From NCBI RefSeq assembly GCF_004005565.1, contig NZ_SADD01000012.1:124001-188000 (forward strand): a stretch of DNA of 64,000 nt, written 5' to 3'. Origin of the DNA: Lujinxingia sediminis (GTDB taxonomy: Bacteria; Myxococcota_A; Bradymonadia; Bradymonadales; Bradymonadaceae). Below the pieces are notes generated by a model that saw nothing but the letters and a program-made list of their open reading frames with translations, was not told the DNA's origin and did not search any database. Shown piece after piece: positions 19,632-30,385 of the stretch (position 1 is the stretch's first letter; each line of letters starts with the position of its first letter). The position numbers and the translations under genes are program-made.

Positions 19632-22193
19632 ATGCTCTATAAGCAGGGCATGAACGGGGAGTCGAAGAGCGAACATAGCGTGGCCAGGACCCTGGCAGAT
19701 GGGCAGGGGACATCAGGGCGTGGAAGCCATCCGGTCGGGGCGGCGCTGCTTATGTGCGCGCTGGTCTGCGGAGGACTCTGGGCTGGCGTGGAGGCGCTGC
19801 GCAGCCCCACGGTGCTCAAGCGGGCCATTGCGCCTCGCCTGGCGACGGTGGCGGCGCAGCAGGGGGTGGACCTGAGTATTGGTGCGATGGGGCCCGCCGG
19901 TTGGACGGGGGTGCGCGCCTATGAGGTTCGGGTCGGCAAGACGCAGGGAGGGCAGCGGGCGGAGGCACGTTTTGATGAGGTGGAGCTTCATCTGGACTGG
20001 TCTGAAACCTTGCGGGCCCGCGCGCCGAAGTTGGGGGAGGTGCGGCTGGGCAGGTTTGAGCTCTGGGGAGGGGAGGCATCTGCCGAGGCGCCTGATGTTC
20101 GAGAGGGCGCGGATGAGGTTAGCGCAGGGAGGGCATCGAATGAGGGTAGCTCGGAGCGGACGTCTTTGCAGGCGGCGGGGCGGACGGAGCGCTTTCTGGC
20201 GCCGGTGGTGCGCGTAAGCTGGGAGGGGGGGCCGGTTGATCTCCAGGGCGCGCTGTGGCCCGTGGAGTTGGGCGCTGGTGAGGCGCGCGTCGATGTGACC
20301 GGGCGCACGTTGGTGTCGATGAGCGCTCGCGGAGAGCTGGACTCGCAGCCCTTTGAGGCCGGGCTTGAGGGCGAGGCGCTGGTGGTGCGTACCGAGGCGA
20401 TGGATGTGGCCGCGCTGCTCAGAGCACCCGCAGGTCAGCTCGAGGTGGAGTCGGTGTCGCTTGAGCTGGGGGCGTCGCTCGCCAGGTTGAAGACGGGAAA
20501 GATGCCTGAGCGCGTGACGCTTACGAAGATGCGTGCACGGCCTTCTGAGAGGGCGGATGTGGCGCTGGAGGCGGATACCTCCACCCTGGAGCGCCGCGGT
20601 CCGACGGTGATCTGGCGTTCGGAAGGGGCGCGGGTTCGGGGCGCGCAGACGATCTACGCGTTGCGTGATGTCGAGTTGAGCTACCGTGCCGATGTGCCCG
20701 GGATCGGCCTTGTGGCCGAGGTGCTCGACGATGAGGGGGGGCACCTCAATGTGGAGGCGCAGTGGCATCTTCCCAGCGCGATGGTTGGCATCAACGCCTG
20801 GTTCCACGACTTTGCCTGGGATGGCACCACGCCCTGGCCGGTGCCCGGCTCTTCGCGCGTGGAGCGGGCGCTTTTGGAGGGGACGCTGCATGGCGAGGTG
20901 GACCTGGCACAGCGCATCGCTGACCTCAACGGGGATCTTGTACTGGAGGAGTTTCATGTCAGCGCACCCTTCCTGGCCGAAGAAACGCTGAAGTTTAAGG
21001 CGATGGAGGTCGGCCTGGGCGCGACCTTTGATGCCGGCGCGCGCGCGTTGAGTGTGGGGGCGGGGCGCCTGAAGTTGGGCGAGCTCGACGAGGTGCGCTG
21101 GTCGGGGCATGTGATCGATGCTGGCCGGGGGTTCTCCTTTGGATGGTCACTCGCCGGCGACGACCTGGACGCGAGTCAGGTGCTCTCGGAGCTTCCCGAA
21201 GCGATGAGTGGGATGCTGGCCAAGACCCGGATGAAGGGGCGCTTTGGGGTGGATCTTGCCACCTCCGGGCACAGCGCGTTTCCTGACAGCCTGATGCTCG
21301 ACGTGAGTTTTACAGGGGATGTTCAGGTCGAAGACTCGCTGCGCTGGGATGCGATGCGGGCCGCCGGTGTTGAGGTTCCCGAAGAAGCTGGCGGTGGTGG
21401 TTTCTTTGATTCCAGGGCGCATCCGGCTCGTGACGTCGATCCGAAAGAATGGGTGCGTATCGCGCGTCTGCCCGCCCATGTGCCCTCGGCGCTGCTCTCG
21501 GCAGAAGATGCGACCTTCTTGCAGCACGCCGGCCTCGACTGGGTGGGGTTGCGCATGGCGATGGTGCATAACCTGCGGGAGGGAGCGCTGGAGCGCGGCG
21601 GCAGCACCATCACTCAGCAGCTGGCGAAGAACCTCTTTTTGACCCGTGATCGCACCATCTCACGCAAGCTCCAGGAGGCGTTTTTGACCTGGCGCATGGA
21701 GAGCGAGCTGAGCAAAGAACAGATTCTGGAGCTCTACACCAATGTGGTGGACTGGGGCCCCGGGGTTCACGGGCTCTACCAGGCATCGCGCTTCTACTTT
21801 GATCGTAACCCCGATGAGCTGAGCGTCTCGCAGAGCGCGATGCTCGGGGCGATTCTGCCCGCGCCCTCACGCTTCGGGGCGTTGATCAAGGCCGGCTATC
21901 TGCCGTCGAGCCGTCAGGACAAGATGAGGCGCGTGCTGGTGAATATGCGCTTTCTGGAGCAGTTGACCTGGCCGGAGTACCACGCGGCGCTCGACGAGGT
22001 GAATCGCGGCAACCTGGGCGGGGTGCAGCTTGCGGTATGCGCCGATGATGAGACGGCCGGTGAGGATGATCGCAGTTGTGTCGAGGTGTTGGAGTCGCAG
22101 GTCGAGGAGGAGGGCGATGGCGAGATGTCCTTTGAAGATGGCGAGGGCAGCCACATCCCCACGGAAACCGGATGGATGCCGCTAACCCACTGA
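19632..22193 (+). CDS. AsmA-like protein with C-terminal glycosyltransferase-51 (transglycosylase) domain
   Basis: An 853-residue envelope protein. A membrane anchor lies at about residues 33-56. Residues about 60-590 form a long beta-rich region whose opening resembles AsmA/TamB-type proteins. Residues about 600-775 are a peptidoglycan glycosyltransferase (GT51) domain: SAEDATFLQHAGLD with the catalytic glutamate E625, GGSTITQQLAKNLFLT, and ELYTNVVDWGPGVHG. There is no transpeptidase domain, so it would polymerise glycan strands from lipid II at the outer face of the inner membrane, like MtgA, but with a large periplasmic extension. Start ATG 19632; a second ATG at 19650 is possible. A strong terminator follows. 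Confidence 0.85.
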   Translation: MLYKQGMNGESKSEHSVARTLADGQGTSGRGSHPVGAALLMCALVCGGLWAGVEALRSPTVLKRAIAPRLATVAAQQGVDLSIGAMGPAGWTGVRAYEVRVGKTQGGQRAEARFDEVELHLDWSETLRARAPKLGEVRLGRFELWGGEASAEAPDVREGADEVSAGRASNEGSSERTSLQAAGRTERFLAPVVRVSWEGGPVDLQGALWPVELGAGEARVDVTGRTLVSMSARGELDSQPFEAGLEGEALVVRTEAMDVAALLRAPAGQLEVESVSLELGASLARLKTGKMPERVTLTKMRARPSERADVALEADTSTLERRGPTVIWRSEGARVRGAQTIYALRDVELSYRADVPGIGLVAEVLDDEGGHLNVEAQWHLPSAMVGINAWFHDFAWDGTTPWPVPGSSRVERALLEGTLHGEVDLAQRIADLNGDLVLEEFHVSAPFLAEETLKFKAMEVGLGATFDAGARALSVGAGRLKLGELDEVRWSGHVIDAGRGFSFGWSLAGDDLDASQVLSELPEAMSGMLAKTRMKGRFGVDLATSGHSAFPDSLMLDVSFTGDVQVEDSLRWDAMRAAGVEVPEEAGGGGFFDSRAHPARDVDPKEWVRIARLPAHVPSALLSAEDATFLQHAGLDWVGLRMAMVHNLREGALERGGSTITQQLAKNLFLTRDRTISRKLQEAFLTWRMESELSKEQILELYTNVVDWGPGVHGLYQASRFYFDRNPDELSVSQSAMLGAILPAPSRFGALIKAGYLPSSRQDKMRRVLVNMRFLEQLTWPEYHAALDEVNRGNLGGVQLAVCADDETAGEDDRSCVEVLESQVEEEGDGEMSFEDGEGSHIPTETGWMPLTH

Positions 22194-22221
22194 GCCGCCT
22201 GTTGCCAGCTGTTGGGATGTC

Positions 22222-22259
22222 AGCCCCGGGACGCTCCGCGTCCCGGGGCGCTTGTTTTT
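22222..22259 (+). terminator. Rho-independent terminator after the transglycosylase gene
   Basis: A 12-bp perfect stem (GCCCCGGGACGC at 22222-22233, complement at 22237-22248) with a three-base loop, followed by GCTTGTTTTTT. It sits in the gap of a convergent gene pair but is T-rich only on the plus strand. Confidence 0.85.
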
Positions 22260-22316
22260 TGCCCGCGAAAACCCACGCGGGCATCTCCCTGCGCCTTCGG
22301 CGCACAGCCTGAACCT

Positions 22317-23978
22317 TCACTCCTCTGGCGCGACGACGGTGAGGTTGCCATCGGCGCTGACGATGAGCAGGGCCAGGGTGCGCGCCGCATCGGTGGTATT
22401 CAGCAAACCGCTGGCAACGAGGGTGAGCGCTTCGCCATCAAGCAGGGAGAGGGGCAATGCAAAACCCGCCAACGGGGTGGTCGTGTCGGCTGCGGGCGTG
22501 ATCTGAGCGACGATGTCTTCCGAGGCGACGCTGAGATAGCCGTCAAAATCACCGTAGGTCAGTGTCTCGCTCAAGATCTGCGCGGACTCCCCGGCGTCTG
22601 TGACAAGCGCAACGGTGGGGGCGTCAGGCACGCCGTGGAAGACGAGAAGATCGACGGTATCGGGGCTGCGGGCCTCCTCAAGCGCGTCGGAGTTGAGGAA
22701 GATTCGCAGGGCGATGTCTTCGCCGTCGGGGTTGGCGGTGAAGGCTCCCGGATCGAGGACGCCGCCGATCACCGCGACCGCCCGTTGCCCCTTGCCCAGG
22801 TTGAGGGTGCTTGTGAGCACCTCGGTGTTGGCGTCGCCTTCCGCAGTGGCGAGAAGTTCGATGTCTTCGCCGGCGACGATGGTTCGAAAGGAGGTTGCCT
22901 CGCGGAAGGCCACCGCCGGGTAGGTCAGCTCGTTGTCGAGGTAGAGATCAACGGAGGCTGCGTCGGGGTCTGGCGCGTTGTGGATCAGTTGCAGGCGTGC
23001 GGCTTCATCCAGTGCGATGCCCTCGCTACGATCGCCGCCGTAGCGCGAGGGGAAGAGCGTGAGCTCGAAGGCTGCATCGGGATTCTGAGCGCTGTCTGCA
23101 AAGCCGGTGGCGACGACCACAAAGGCCTCTCCGCCGGTCAGCTCCGGAGTTTGAAAGGAGCCCTGGCGAGCGCCATCGGAGGCCCGGAGAAGATCAAAGG
23201 CCAGCACCCCCGGGGCGACCGAGAGGTAGCTTTCTGCGAACTCACCATACGCGAGTTGCGAGAGGAGTTCGGTGCCGTCGGGGAGCGCCAGCGCCACGGC
23301 GGGCTGGTCGCTGGAGGCGTGGAAGATGGCGAGCTGGTCGAAGTTCGGTTCGTTGGAGCGCTCCCGGGCGTCGGCAAAGGTGGTGAGGCTCAAGGTGGTA
23401 TTGGCCCCGTCGGGGTTCGGACTGAAGCCTGGCGGGTCGAGGACACCGGCCACCACGATGATCGTGCGTTCATCGGCCGGGAGCGCGACCGCACTGAACG
23501 TGCTCAGCGCATCGTCGACACTTTCCGAGTCCCCCGGGGCGATAGCGATCTCCAGATCGTCGCCGCCGTCCACATCCACAAAGGGTGTGGTGGTACGAAA
23601 CTCGAAGTCATCCAGGAGCAGAGTCTCATTGAGGTACACATCGACGGATGCGGCGTTGGGGTCGGCCGCGGCGTGAATGAGCTGAATGCGCGCCTGACCC
23701 GCGGGGATGGGAACCTCCTCATCGTCGGCGTCACCGGTGTCAGCGTCGGCATCGTCGGTGTCATCGGCGTCGTCTTCGACATCCGGGGGGGGGGCGTCTT
23801 CGGCGTCGCCAGCATCGTCGGTATCCCCCGCATCGCCGGCATCCAGGTTGGGATTGTCGTCCGGGTCGTCATCGTCGCAGGTGCAGGCACCGCCGAAGAC
23901 CAGGAGCCCGCAGAAGATCGGGGTCAGCAGGCGGTGCAGCGAAAGCGTGGCAGGTAGAGGGGGGAGGCGATGCGGCAT
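22317..23978 (-). CDS. DUF4397-domain lipoprotein with acidic stalk
   Basis: A 553-residue exported protein. The signal region ends in FGGAC, giving a likely lipidated C32, followed by an Asp/Ala-rich stalk of about 65 residues (CTCDDDDPDD onward). After it come two tandem modules of about 230 residues, each starting QLIH(A/N)A-DP-AASVD-YL, the hallmark of DUF4397 domains. DUF4397 is found in surface proteins of many bacteria; its role is unknown. The modules are close paralogues, suggesting internal duplication. The ATG at 23978 is chosen because GGAG lies five bases upstream and it opens the signal peptide; a longer frame starts at 24080 without support. Confidence 0.8.
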   Translation of the reverse strand: MPHRLPPLPATLSLHRLLTPIFCGLLVFGGACTCDDDDPDDNPNLDAGDAGDTDDAGDAEDAPPPDVEDDADDTDDADADTGDADDEEVPIPAGQARIQLIHAAADPNAASVDVYLNETLLLDDFEFRTTTPFVDVDGGDDLEIAIAPGDSESVDDALSTFSAVALPADERTIIVVAGVLDPPGFSPNPDGANTTLSLTTFADARERSNEPNFDQLAIFHASSDQPAVALALPDGTELLSQLAYGEFAESYLSVAPGVLAFDLLRASDGARQGSFQTPELTGGEAFVVVATGFADSAQNPDAAFELTLFPSRYGGDRSEGIALDEAARLQLIHNAPDPDAASVDLYLDNELTYPAVAFREATSFRTIVAGEDIELLATAEGDANTEVLTSTLNLGKGQRAVAVIGGVLDPGAFTANPDGEDIALRIFLNSDALEEARSPDTVDLLVFHGVPDAPTVALVTDAGESAQILSETLTYGDFDGYLSVASEDIVAQITPAADTTTPLAGFALPLSLLDGEALTLVASGLLNTTDAARTLALLIVSADGNLTVVAPEE

Positions 23979-24294
23979 GGAGGCTCCTGGAACGAGGTGG
24001 TCAGGCAGAAGATGAGGCTCGTCGGCGAAGCTCCAGCGGAGCCTCGGCGCGACTGCCACAGACCTCGTGCGCGCCCCCATCGATGGCGGAATCTGTCATG
24101 CGGAACGACGCCGGGGCCCTTCCGGGGCCTGCCGGGCAGGTCATGGCCCGCAGGGCGGCGTGTCCGTACGTTTGAGAGAGGGGATGGTAGACACTCCATC
24201 ATCCCCGGCAAGCGCTCGGCGAGCTGTGTCCGTGCGTACCTTTAAGAGGAACGAGGATCCTTCAGGGCAACGCGGTAGAGCCGGGAGGTACGCG

Positions 24295-25815
24295 ATGGTA
24301 CGTCGACGACGAACGCCTCAGACCCAGCGCTGGATACGCTGGGGCGCGGCCACGGTGCTGGTGTTTTTGCTGGTCTGGGTGGCGATGACCTGGGGGAATC
24401 GGGAGGAGCCTCCCCACGGCTCCGGTCCGCAGCCGATGCCCGGGGAGGAGGCACCCGGTGTCGAGGAGCCCCCGGCGGCAACCGACCCGGAGTCCGCGCG
24501 CGAATCGCCGCGTGAGCGCGGTGAGTCCACGATGGAACCGGCCCGGGGCGATGATGACGCCCTCGGTGGCGAGCCGCAGAGTTCGGTGCTTTCGGCCGGG
24601 CCCGACCCGGAGCGCATCGCCGAGCTGACCCGGGCCGTGGAGCGATCGCAGATCGAGGCCCAGGTGGAGCCCGAGGAGCGCGCGCGCCTCAATGATGACG
24701 ACGATGTTGAGGAGGGCGAAGAGGGCATTGCGCCAGATTCTACGGGAACTTCAGACGACCCGGGGTCAGCCGGAGACCGTGTTGAAACACGCGATGATGA
24801 AGCTCGCCGGCAGGCTCTTCAGGCGTTGATTGAGGAGGAAGAAGTCGACGACCTGGAAACGCTGGAGGCGCTCGCTGACGAGCGTGGCATCGCCCTCACC
24901 GAGGAGGAGGCGCTCAGCGAAGAAGAAGCGCTCAGCGAAGAGGAGGCGTTGGCCGAGGAAGAAGCCATGGCGGAGGAGGTCATGCTGGAGGAGGAGGCAC
25001 TGGCCGCCGAACTCGAAGATGAACTTGAGGCCGAGGTCGATGCCCTCCTCTACGGCGATGAGACGGAGCTGAACCCGATGACGGGTGAGGAGGGTGACGC
25101 GAGCGCGAGCGAAACGACGCTCAGCGAGGAGCTGGCGACCGGGGGCGATGACGCTCTGGGAATGGAGGCCGCAGGCGACTGGGAGGGGGCTGTGGCGGGG
25201 ATGGCGCCCGCCGGCGCGCTGGCGCAACTCGGTGGTGCGACGCCGGAGCAGGTCGCCGCGAATGCCGCGGGCTACGCCTGGGCCTCGACCTCCTCGCTGG
25301 TCCTGGCACTGGAGGCGCTTCGGTTGGCCCTGATCGATCAGGGAACCCCGGCCCGGGTGGTCACCCGCACCGACGGCGAGGAAGAAGACGAAGACGACGA
25401 CGAGGATGAGCGCCGAGACACCGGTGAGGATGATTCCGATGATGATGACGATGACGATCGCGGTGAGGATGATGACGACAACAGCAGTGGCGACGACGAT
25501 GACGATCGCGGCGAGGACGATGATGTCGCCGGCGATGATCGCCGTCCCGACGAGATCCTTCCGGTGGAGGAGGCGACCCTGATCTGGGCCGCCTGGAGCC
25601 GCGGCGTCACCGAGCTCCGGCGTACCCAGGAGCGCTTTTATCCAGGGCTCGCCTGGATGCTTGTAGAGGTCGAAGATGCGTTCGAGGCACTGAGCCCGGG
25701 GTTGCCTCTCAGCGAGCAGTCGGAGGCCCTGGTGGAGCTTGTGGGGCGTACAGCGGCCTTAGTGCAGGCGATGGAGGACGCCGAGGTGCTCGGAGGAGCA
25801 CCTTCGCCGATTTAA
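24295..25815 (+). CDS. Membrane-anchored, extremely acidic low-complexity protein
   Basis: A 506-residue protein I do not recognise. A basic N-terminus (VRRRRTPQTQR) and one hydrophobic helix at about residues 18-36 predict insertion with most of the chain outside the cytoplasm. The rest is acidic. About residues 205-240 hold Glu-rich near-repeats of the form EEALSE/EEALAE, likely a single long helix. About residues 360-415 hold Asp runs broken by RGE and NSSG. A more ordered, alanine-rich segment (about 280-345) and a C-terminal helical domain (about 418-506) flank the Asp tract. GGGAGG lies about six bases before the ATG at 24295, which decides the start. It converges with the BatA-like gene, with 15 bases between them. 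Confidence 0.75.
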   Translation: MVRRRRTPQTQRWIRWGAATVLVFLLVWVAMTWGNREEPPHGSGPQPMPGEEAPGVEEPPAATDPESARESPRERGESTMEPARGDDDALGGEPQSSVLSAGPDPERIAELTRAVERSQIEAQVEPEERARLNDDDDVEEGEEGIAPDSTGTSDDPGSAGDRVETRDDEARRQALQALIEEEEVDDLETLEALADERGIALTEEEALSEEEALSEEEALAEEEAMAEEVMLEEEALAAELEDELEAEVDALLYGDETELNPMTGEEGDASASETTLSEELATGGDDALGMEAAGDWEGAVAGMAPAGALAQLGGATPEQVAANAAGYAWASTSSLVLALEALRLALIDQGTPARVVTRTDGEEEDEDDDEDERRDTGEDDSDDDDDDDRGEDDDDNSSGDDDDDRGEDDDVAGDDRRPDEILPVEEATLIWAAWSRGVTELRRTQERFYPGLAWMLVEVEDAFEALSPGLPLSEQSEALVELVGRTAALVQAMEDAEVLGGAPSPI

Positions 25816-25830
25816 GGCGGAGTCCACGCG

Positions 25831-27972
25831 CTACGCATCGGCGGGGCGGCCGCGCAGCAGACGTCGGCCCACCTGCACCAGGACGCTGCGGCGCGCGCCG
25901 AGCACCGACTCCAGTAAGAGCGCCATTGTCACGAAGAAGAGCAGCCCGCTCCACAGGTTGACACGTCGCTGCTGGCCGGGGGCGCTCTCGGCGATGGGGC
26001 GCCCTTCCTCGTCGAGCTGCCAGCCCTCGATCACGCCGGGGGCAAGAGGGGTGAGGCGAGAGGCGCGGCGGTCGAGGTTGGCGGCAAAGCTCAGCCCGGC
26101 GATCAGGCCACCTTCGGATTCTTCATCGGCGAAGAAGAGGTGAGGGCCGGGCGTCTCGGCGCTCAGCGTGACCATGCCATCGACAGGCTCGACGACCTGG
26201 CGGCTCGCGTCGGGGCCGGTGACGATCGCGCGCTCGTTGACCAGGTCTCCGACTTCCACTTCGAAGTCTTTACCGACCACACGTTGGGTGTCGCTGGAGG
26301 AGCCGGCGCGGCGTGCCAGGTGGGAGAGTGCACGTCGCACCACCGGGAGGTAGGCCGTGCGCACCGGGAAGTCGGTCCAGTCGCGGTCCAGGGAGGTGGT
26401 CCATAAAAGGACGCGACCCTGGCCAACCTGCCGCTCGAGAAGCGCCGGGGCGTTGTCCTGGAAGGAGAGTGCCAGAGTGGTCTGCTGGCCGCTGGGGGCC
26501 GGGTTCAGGAGCATGTAGCTGTAGACCTGCACCGACTGCATGGCACCGCCTCCGGGCAGGTTAAAGACCCGGAAGATCGGGTGCTGGCGGCGCGCGGGGC
26601 CCAGGCGAGTGATTTTGACGGGCGCATCGGGGTCGTCGCGCTCGGCCAGCCGTTTAAGCCCGCGAAGCGGGCGCGGGAGAAGTTCGCCGAGCTGGTTGTT
26701 GTAGGTTTCCGGGTCGACCTGATCGCCCATGGCGATGAGCAGCCCGCCGCCTTGCTCCACGAAGGCTTTGAGGCGAGTGGCCTGGTCGGCAGAGAGGCGG
26801 CTGACATTGGCGAGCACGACCACGTCGAAGGTGCTCAGGTCGTCGCGTTCCAGGCGATCCGGTGCGCCGGTGGTCGGTGAGATGGCACTCTCGGAGGCGA
26901 CCCCCGGGCGCAGCGCGCGGGTTAAGAAGAAAAGTTCATCATCGTAGGGGATGTTGCTGGGGCTGCCGTTGATCAGCAGCGCTCGCACCTGCTCGCGGGG
27001 GCGGATAAAAAAGTGCCAGGTGTTGTCGCCTTCGAGCGGATCGGCGTCGACCAGATCGACCTGTGCCGCGGTCAGGGTGGGGTCGGAGAGGCGATGCACA
27101 AACTCGACGTTGCTCTCCTGACCGGCGGCCACCGAGACCCGTTGGCCGCCGACCACCGAGTCGCCGACCTTGAGCTGGGCCTGGACCGCGTCGACGTCTT
27201 CGTCGCCGAAGTTGGCGATGGTTGCGGTGATAGTCCAGGCGCTCTCGCGGGCGCTGCTCTGCTGCTGGTAGCTCACTGCGGTGATGGCCAGGTTGGGGGT
27301 GGGGCGCTCGGGATTCTCGCGCACCGAGAGGATCTCCAGGGGGTGGGCGATCTCCAGATCGGCCGGGGCGGTCTCGAAGCTGCCCTCGGTCAGGGCACCG
27401 ACGACGATGAGTCGGCGGTTGGGAAGCTGGGAAGACGCCAGCAGCGTGGAAGCCCGGGTGATCGCCTCACCGAGGTCACCGGGAGAGGTTGAGGCACGCA
27501 CATCGCGAAGTTGGCGGGCGACCTCGCTGTGATCTTCAGTCAGGCGCTCGCTCTCGCCGGGGCCGCTGGAGCGCAGAAGCGCAACCTGGTCCCAGGGGCG
27601 AAGATCTTCGATGAGGGTGTCGGCGCGGGCTGTGGCGTCCTCCATCCAGTCGCCGTGTCCCATGGCCAGACCGTCTTCGACGACGATGGCCACCGCTGTG
27701 GGCATGCGCTCTTCGGCGGTGAGTCCGGACTGGCTGAGCACAAAGGGTTTGGCCAGCGCGATGGCCAGCGCGGCGATGGCGAGCACGCGCAGGGCCAGCA
27801 GCACGCGCTGGCGGACTTTGACGCTGCGGGCGGTGCGCTCGTTGGATTCTTTGAGCAGACGCAGCGCCGGGAAGGGGCGCGTGACGGCTTTGCGGCGATT
27901 AAAGAGGTGAATCAAAATCGGCAGCGCCGCGGCCAGCAGGCCGGCCAGAAAGAGGGGCTGTACGAAGTTCAT
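25831..27972 (-). CDS. BatA/aerotolerance-type membrane protein with VWA-like domain
   Basis: A 713-residue protein starting with the BatA N-terminal domain: the two hydrophobic helices of FVQPLFLAGLLAAALPILIHLFNRR and the conserved LLALRVLAIAALAIALAKP. Then follows a von Willebrand A-like fold (VAIVVEDGLAMGHGDW replaces the metal-binding DxSxS, so metal binding is doubtful), a beta-rich section, and a glutamine amidotransferase-like segment (NVSRLSADQATRLKAFVEQGGGLLIAMGD). A C-terminal helix near residue 690 re-enters the membrane. Its ATG overlaps the DUF58 gene stop (TGATG), and GAGGAGG precedes it. With MoxR and DUF58 it forms the usual MoxR-Bat type operon, linked to envelope integrity and stress in other bacteria. 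Confidence 0.85.
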   Translation of the reverse strand: MNFVQPLFLAGLLAAALPILIHLFNRRKAVTRPFPALRLLKESNERTARSVKVRQRVLLALRVLAIAALAIALAKPFVLSQSGLTAEERMPTAVAIVVEDGLAMGHGDWMEDATARADTLIEDLRPWDQVALLRSSGPGESERLTEDHSEVARQLRDVRASTSPGDLGEAITRASTLLASSQLPNRRLIVVGALTEGSFETAPADLEIAHPLEILSVRENPERPTPNLAITAVSYQQQSSARESAWTITATIANFGDEDVDAVQAQLKVGDSVVGGQRVSVAAGQESNVEFVHRLSDPTLTAAQVDLVDADPLEGDNTWHFFIRPREQVRALLINGSPSNIPYDDELFFLTRALRPGVASESAISPTTGAPDRLERDDLSTFDVVVLANVSRLSADQATRLKAFVEQGGGLLIAMGDQVDPETYNNQLGELLPRPLRGLKRLAERDDPDAPVKITRLGPARRQHPIFRVFNLPGGGAMQSVQVYSYMLLNPAPSGQQTTLALSFQDNAPALLERQVGQGRVLLWTTSLDRDWTDFPVRTAYLPVVRRALSHLARRAGSSSDTQRVVGKDFEVEVGDLVNERAIVTGPDASRQVVEPVDGMVTLSAETPGPHLFFADEESEGGLIAGLSFAANLDRRASRLTPLAPGVIEGWQLDEEGRPIAESAPGQQRRVNLWSGLLFFVTMALLLESVLGARRSVLVQVGRRLLRGRPADA

Positions 27973-28865
27973 CAGCGCCTCCTCAGAAAGTCCTGGCACA
28001 CAAGCTCAACAGGGCGTGTGGTGTCGTAGCTCAGGTAGGTGATGTTGGCACCGTTGCAGACCGCTTTGATGCGGGCGTTATGCGCGCGCATCGCCTCGAT
28101 GTAGCGGTCGCGCAGGTCGTCGGGATCGGCCAGAAGTTCACCCTCATCCTCCATGCCCTCAAAGAGGCTCAAGCCCTCATAGGGGAGCGTGAGTTCGGCG
28201 GGGTCGAGGCCCTGAAAGATCACCACGTCGAACTTACGACTTTTAAGGACGCGCAGCAGTTCTTCGGTGTGTTCGGTGGCGTCGAGCAGGTCGCTGAAGA
28301 TCAGGATGAGGCTTCGGCGGCGCGCGCGCTCGGCGATCTGACGCAGGCTGTCGTCCAGGGCGGTGGGGCCCCGGGCGGGGAGGTTGTCGAGCAAAAAGAA
28401 GATATCGTCGAGGTGTTTGGTGCGGGCGGCCGCGGGCAAGAAGGCGCCTGGCGTTTTGGCAAAGCCCAGCGCGCCGACCGCGTCGCCCTGGCGGATCAGC
28501 AGGTAGGCCAGGGTGGCGGCCACGTAGCGGGCATGATCGAGTTTTGTCAGCGGCCCCAGCTCGCTTTTGAAGGCCATGGAGCCGGAGCCGTCAAGAAGCA
28601 GAAAGGTCTGGAGGTTGGTCTCGTCTTCGTATTGCTTGACGTAGTACTTGTCGCTCTTTCCGAAGACCTTCCAGTCGACGCGGCGCAGCTCCTGGCCGGC
28701 GGAGTATTCGGTGTACTCCGAGAATTCCACCGAGCCGCCGCGCTGGGGAGAGCGGTGCAGCCCGGCGATGACGCCCTGGGCCAGCTGGCGGGCGCGTACG
28801 TGCATGTCACCGAGTTGATCGAGGACAGCCGGGTCGAGGTAGGTCTGGCGCAGCGCTTCGGCCAT
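27972..28865 (-). CDS. DUF58 domain protein (VWA-like, MoxR partner)
   Basis: A 297-residue protein of the DUF58 family. The diagnostic block GSVEFSEYTEYSAGQELRRVDWKVFGKSD is complete, and the VWA MIDAS motif DxSxS appears as D92-G-S-G-S96 in LLLDGSGSM. DUF58 proteins act with MoxR AAA+ ATPases, probably as metal-dependent adaptor or substrate proteins. It lies 56 bases downstream of moxR in transcription order and overlaps the BatA-like gene start, so all three should be co-expressed. Confidence 0.93.
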   Translation of the reverse strand: MAEALRQTYLDPAVLDQLGDMHVRARQLAQGVIAGLHRSPQRGGSVEFSEYTEYSAGQELRRVDWKVFGKSDKYYVKQYEDETNLQTFLLLDGSGSMAFKSELGPLTKLDHARYVAATLAYLLIRQGDAVGALGFAKTPGAFLPAAARTKHLDDIFFLLDNLPARGPTALDDSLRQIAERARRRSLILIFSDLLDATEHTEELLRVLKSRKFDVVIFQGLDPAELTLPYEGLSLFEGMEDEGELLADPDDLRDRYIEAMRAHNARIKAVCNGANITYLSYDTTRPVELVCQDFLRRR

Positions 28866-28921
28866 AGAGAAGTTGCCGTGGCGAAAGGGAGTGAGGCGTC
28901 ATCCGCAACAAGTCGAGAGGC

Positions 28922-29938
<1,017 letters not shown>

Positions 29939-30385
29939 GAGTGCTCGTCACAGAGGGCAAACGTTGGGTCACAGGGCGTGGGGCAGCCGGCCCCGGAGGC
30001 GCCAGGCGCCTGGAGTGGCTTACAACGCGCGTGCAGCGTGCATTCCTTCCCGAGTTCTCATAGCGCATCGCCGGGGCCGGACGCCAGCCTTGAGCGACGG
30101 TGTGGCGGTGTGAGGCTTCGTGCGCCGTGAGTTCTCCTGGAGGTCCCGTTCATCTGCGGCGTTGAGCGTATCTCGGGCGGCATGGCAAAGGCTCGACGGT
30201 GCTTAAGCATCATCTTACGTTGTGCGTCTTGCCGGTGTGGCGCTCACCCTCGCATCCACGGACATCCCCATCCGCTCATGGGGCGTGAAGGAGCGACTGC
30301 CGAGGCGATTCGAGATGGAGGATAAGTCCCACCCTTCGGCTGACGAGTGCTCTGGCAAACGGAGCACCCGGGGCACTACGCGCGC
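29939..30385. other. Intergenic gap between MoxR and GbsR-type genes, nothing coding
   Basis: No supported gene or RNA. It contains the inverted GGCGCC-A-GGCGCC at about 29999-30011 and a short dyad GTGCTC/GAGCAC at 30347-30367. The moxR promoter is expected here but is not recognisable. No T-run terminator for the GbsR-type gene is visible. Confidence 0.5.
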
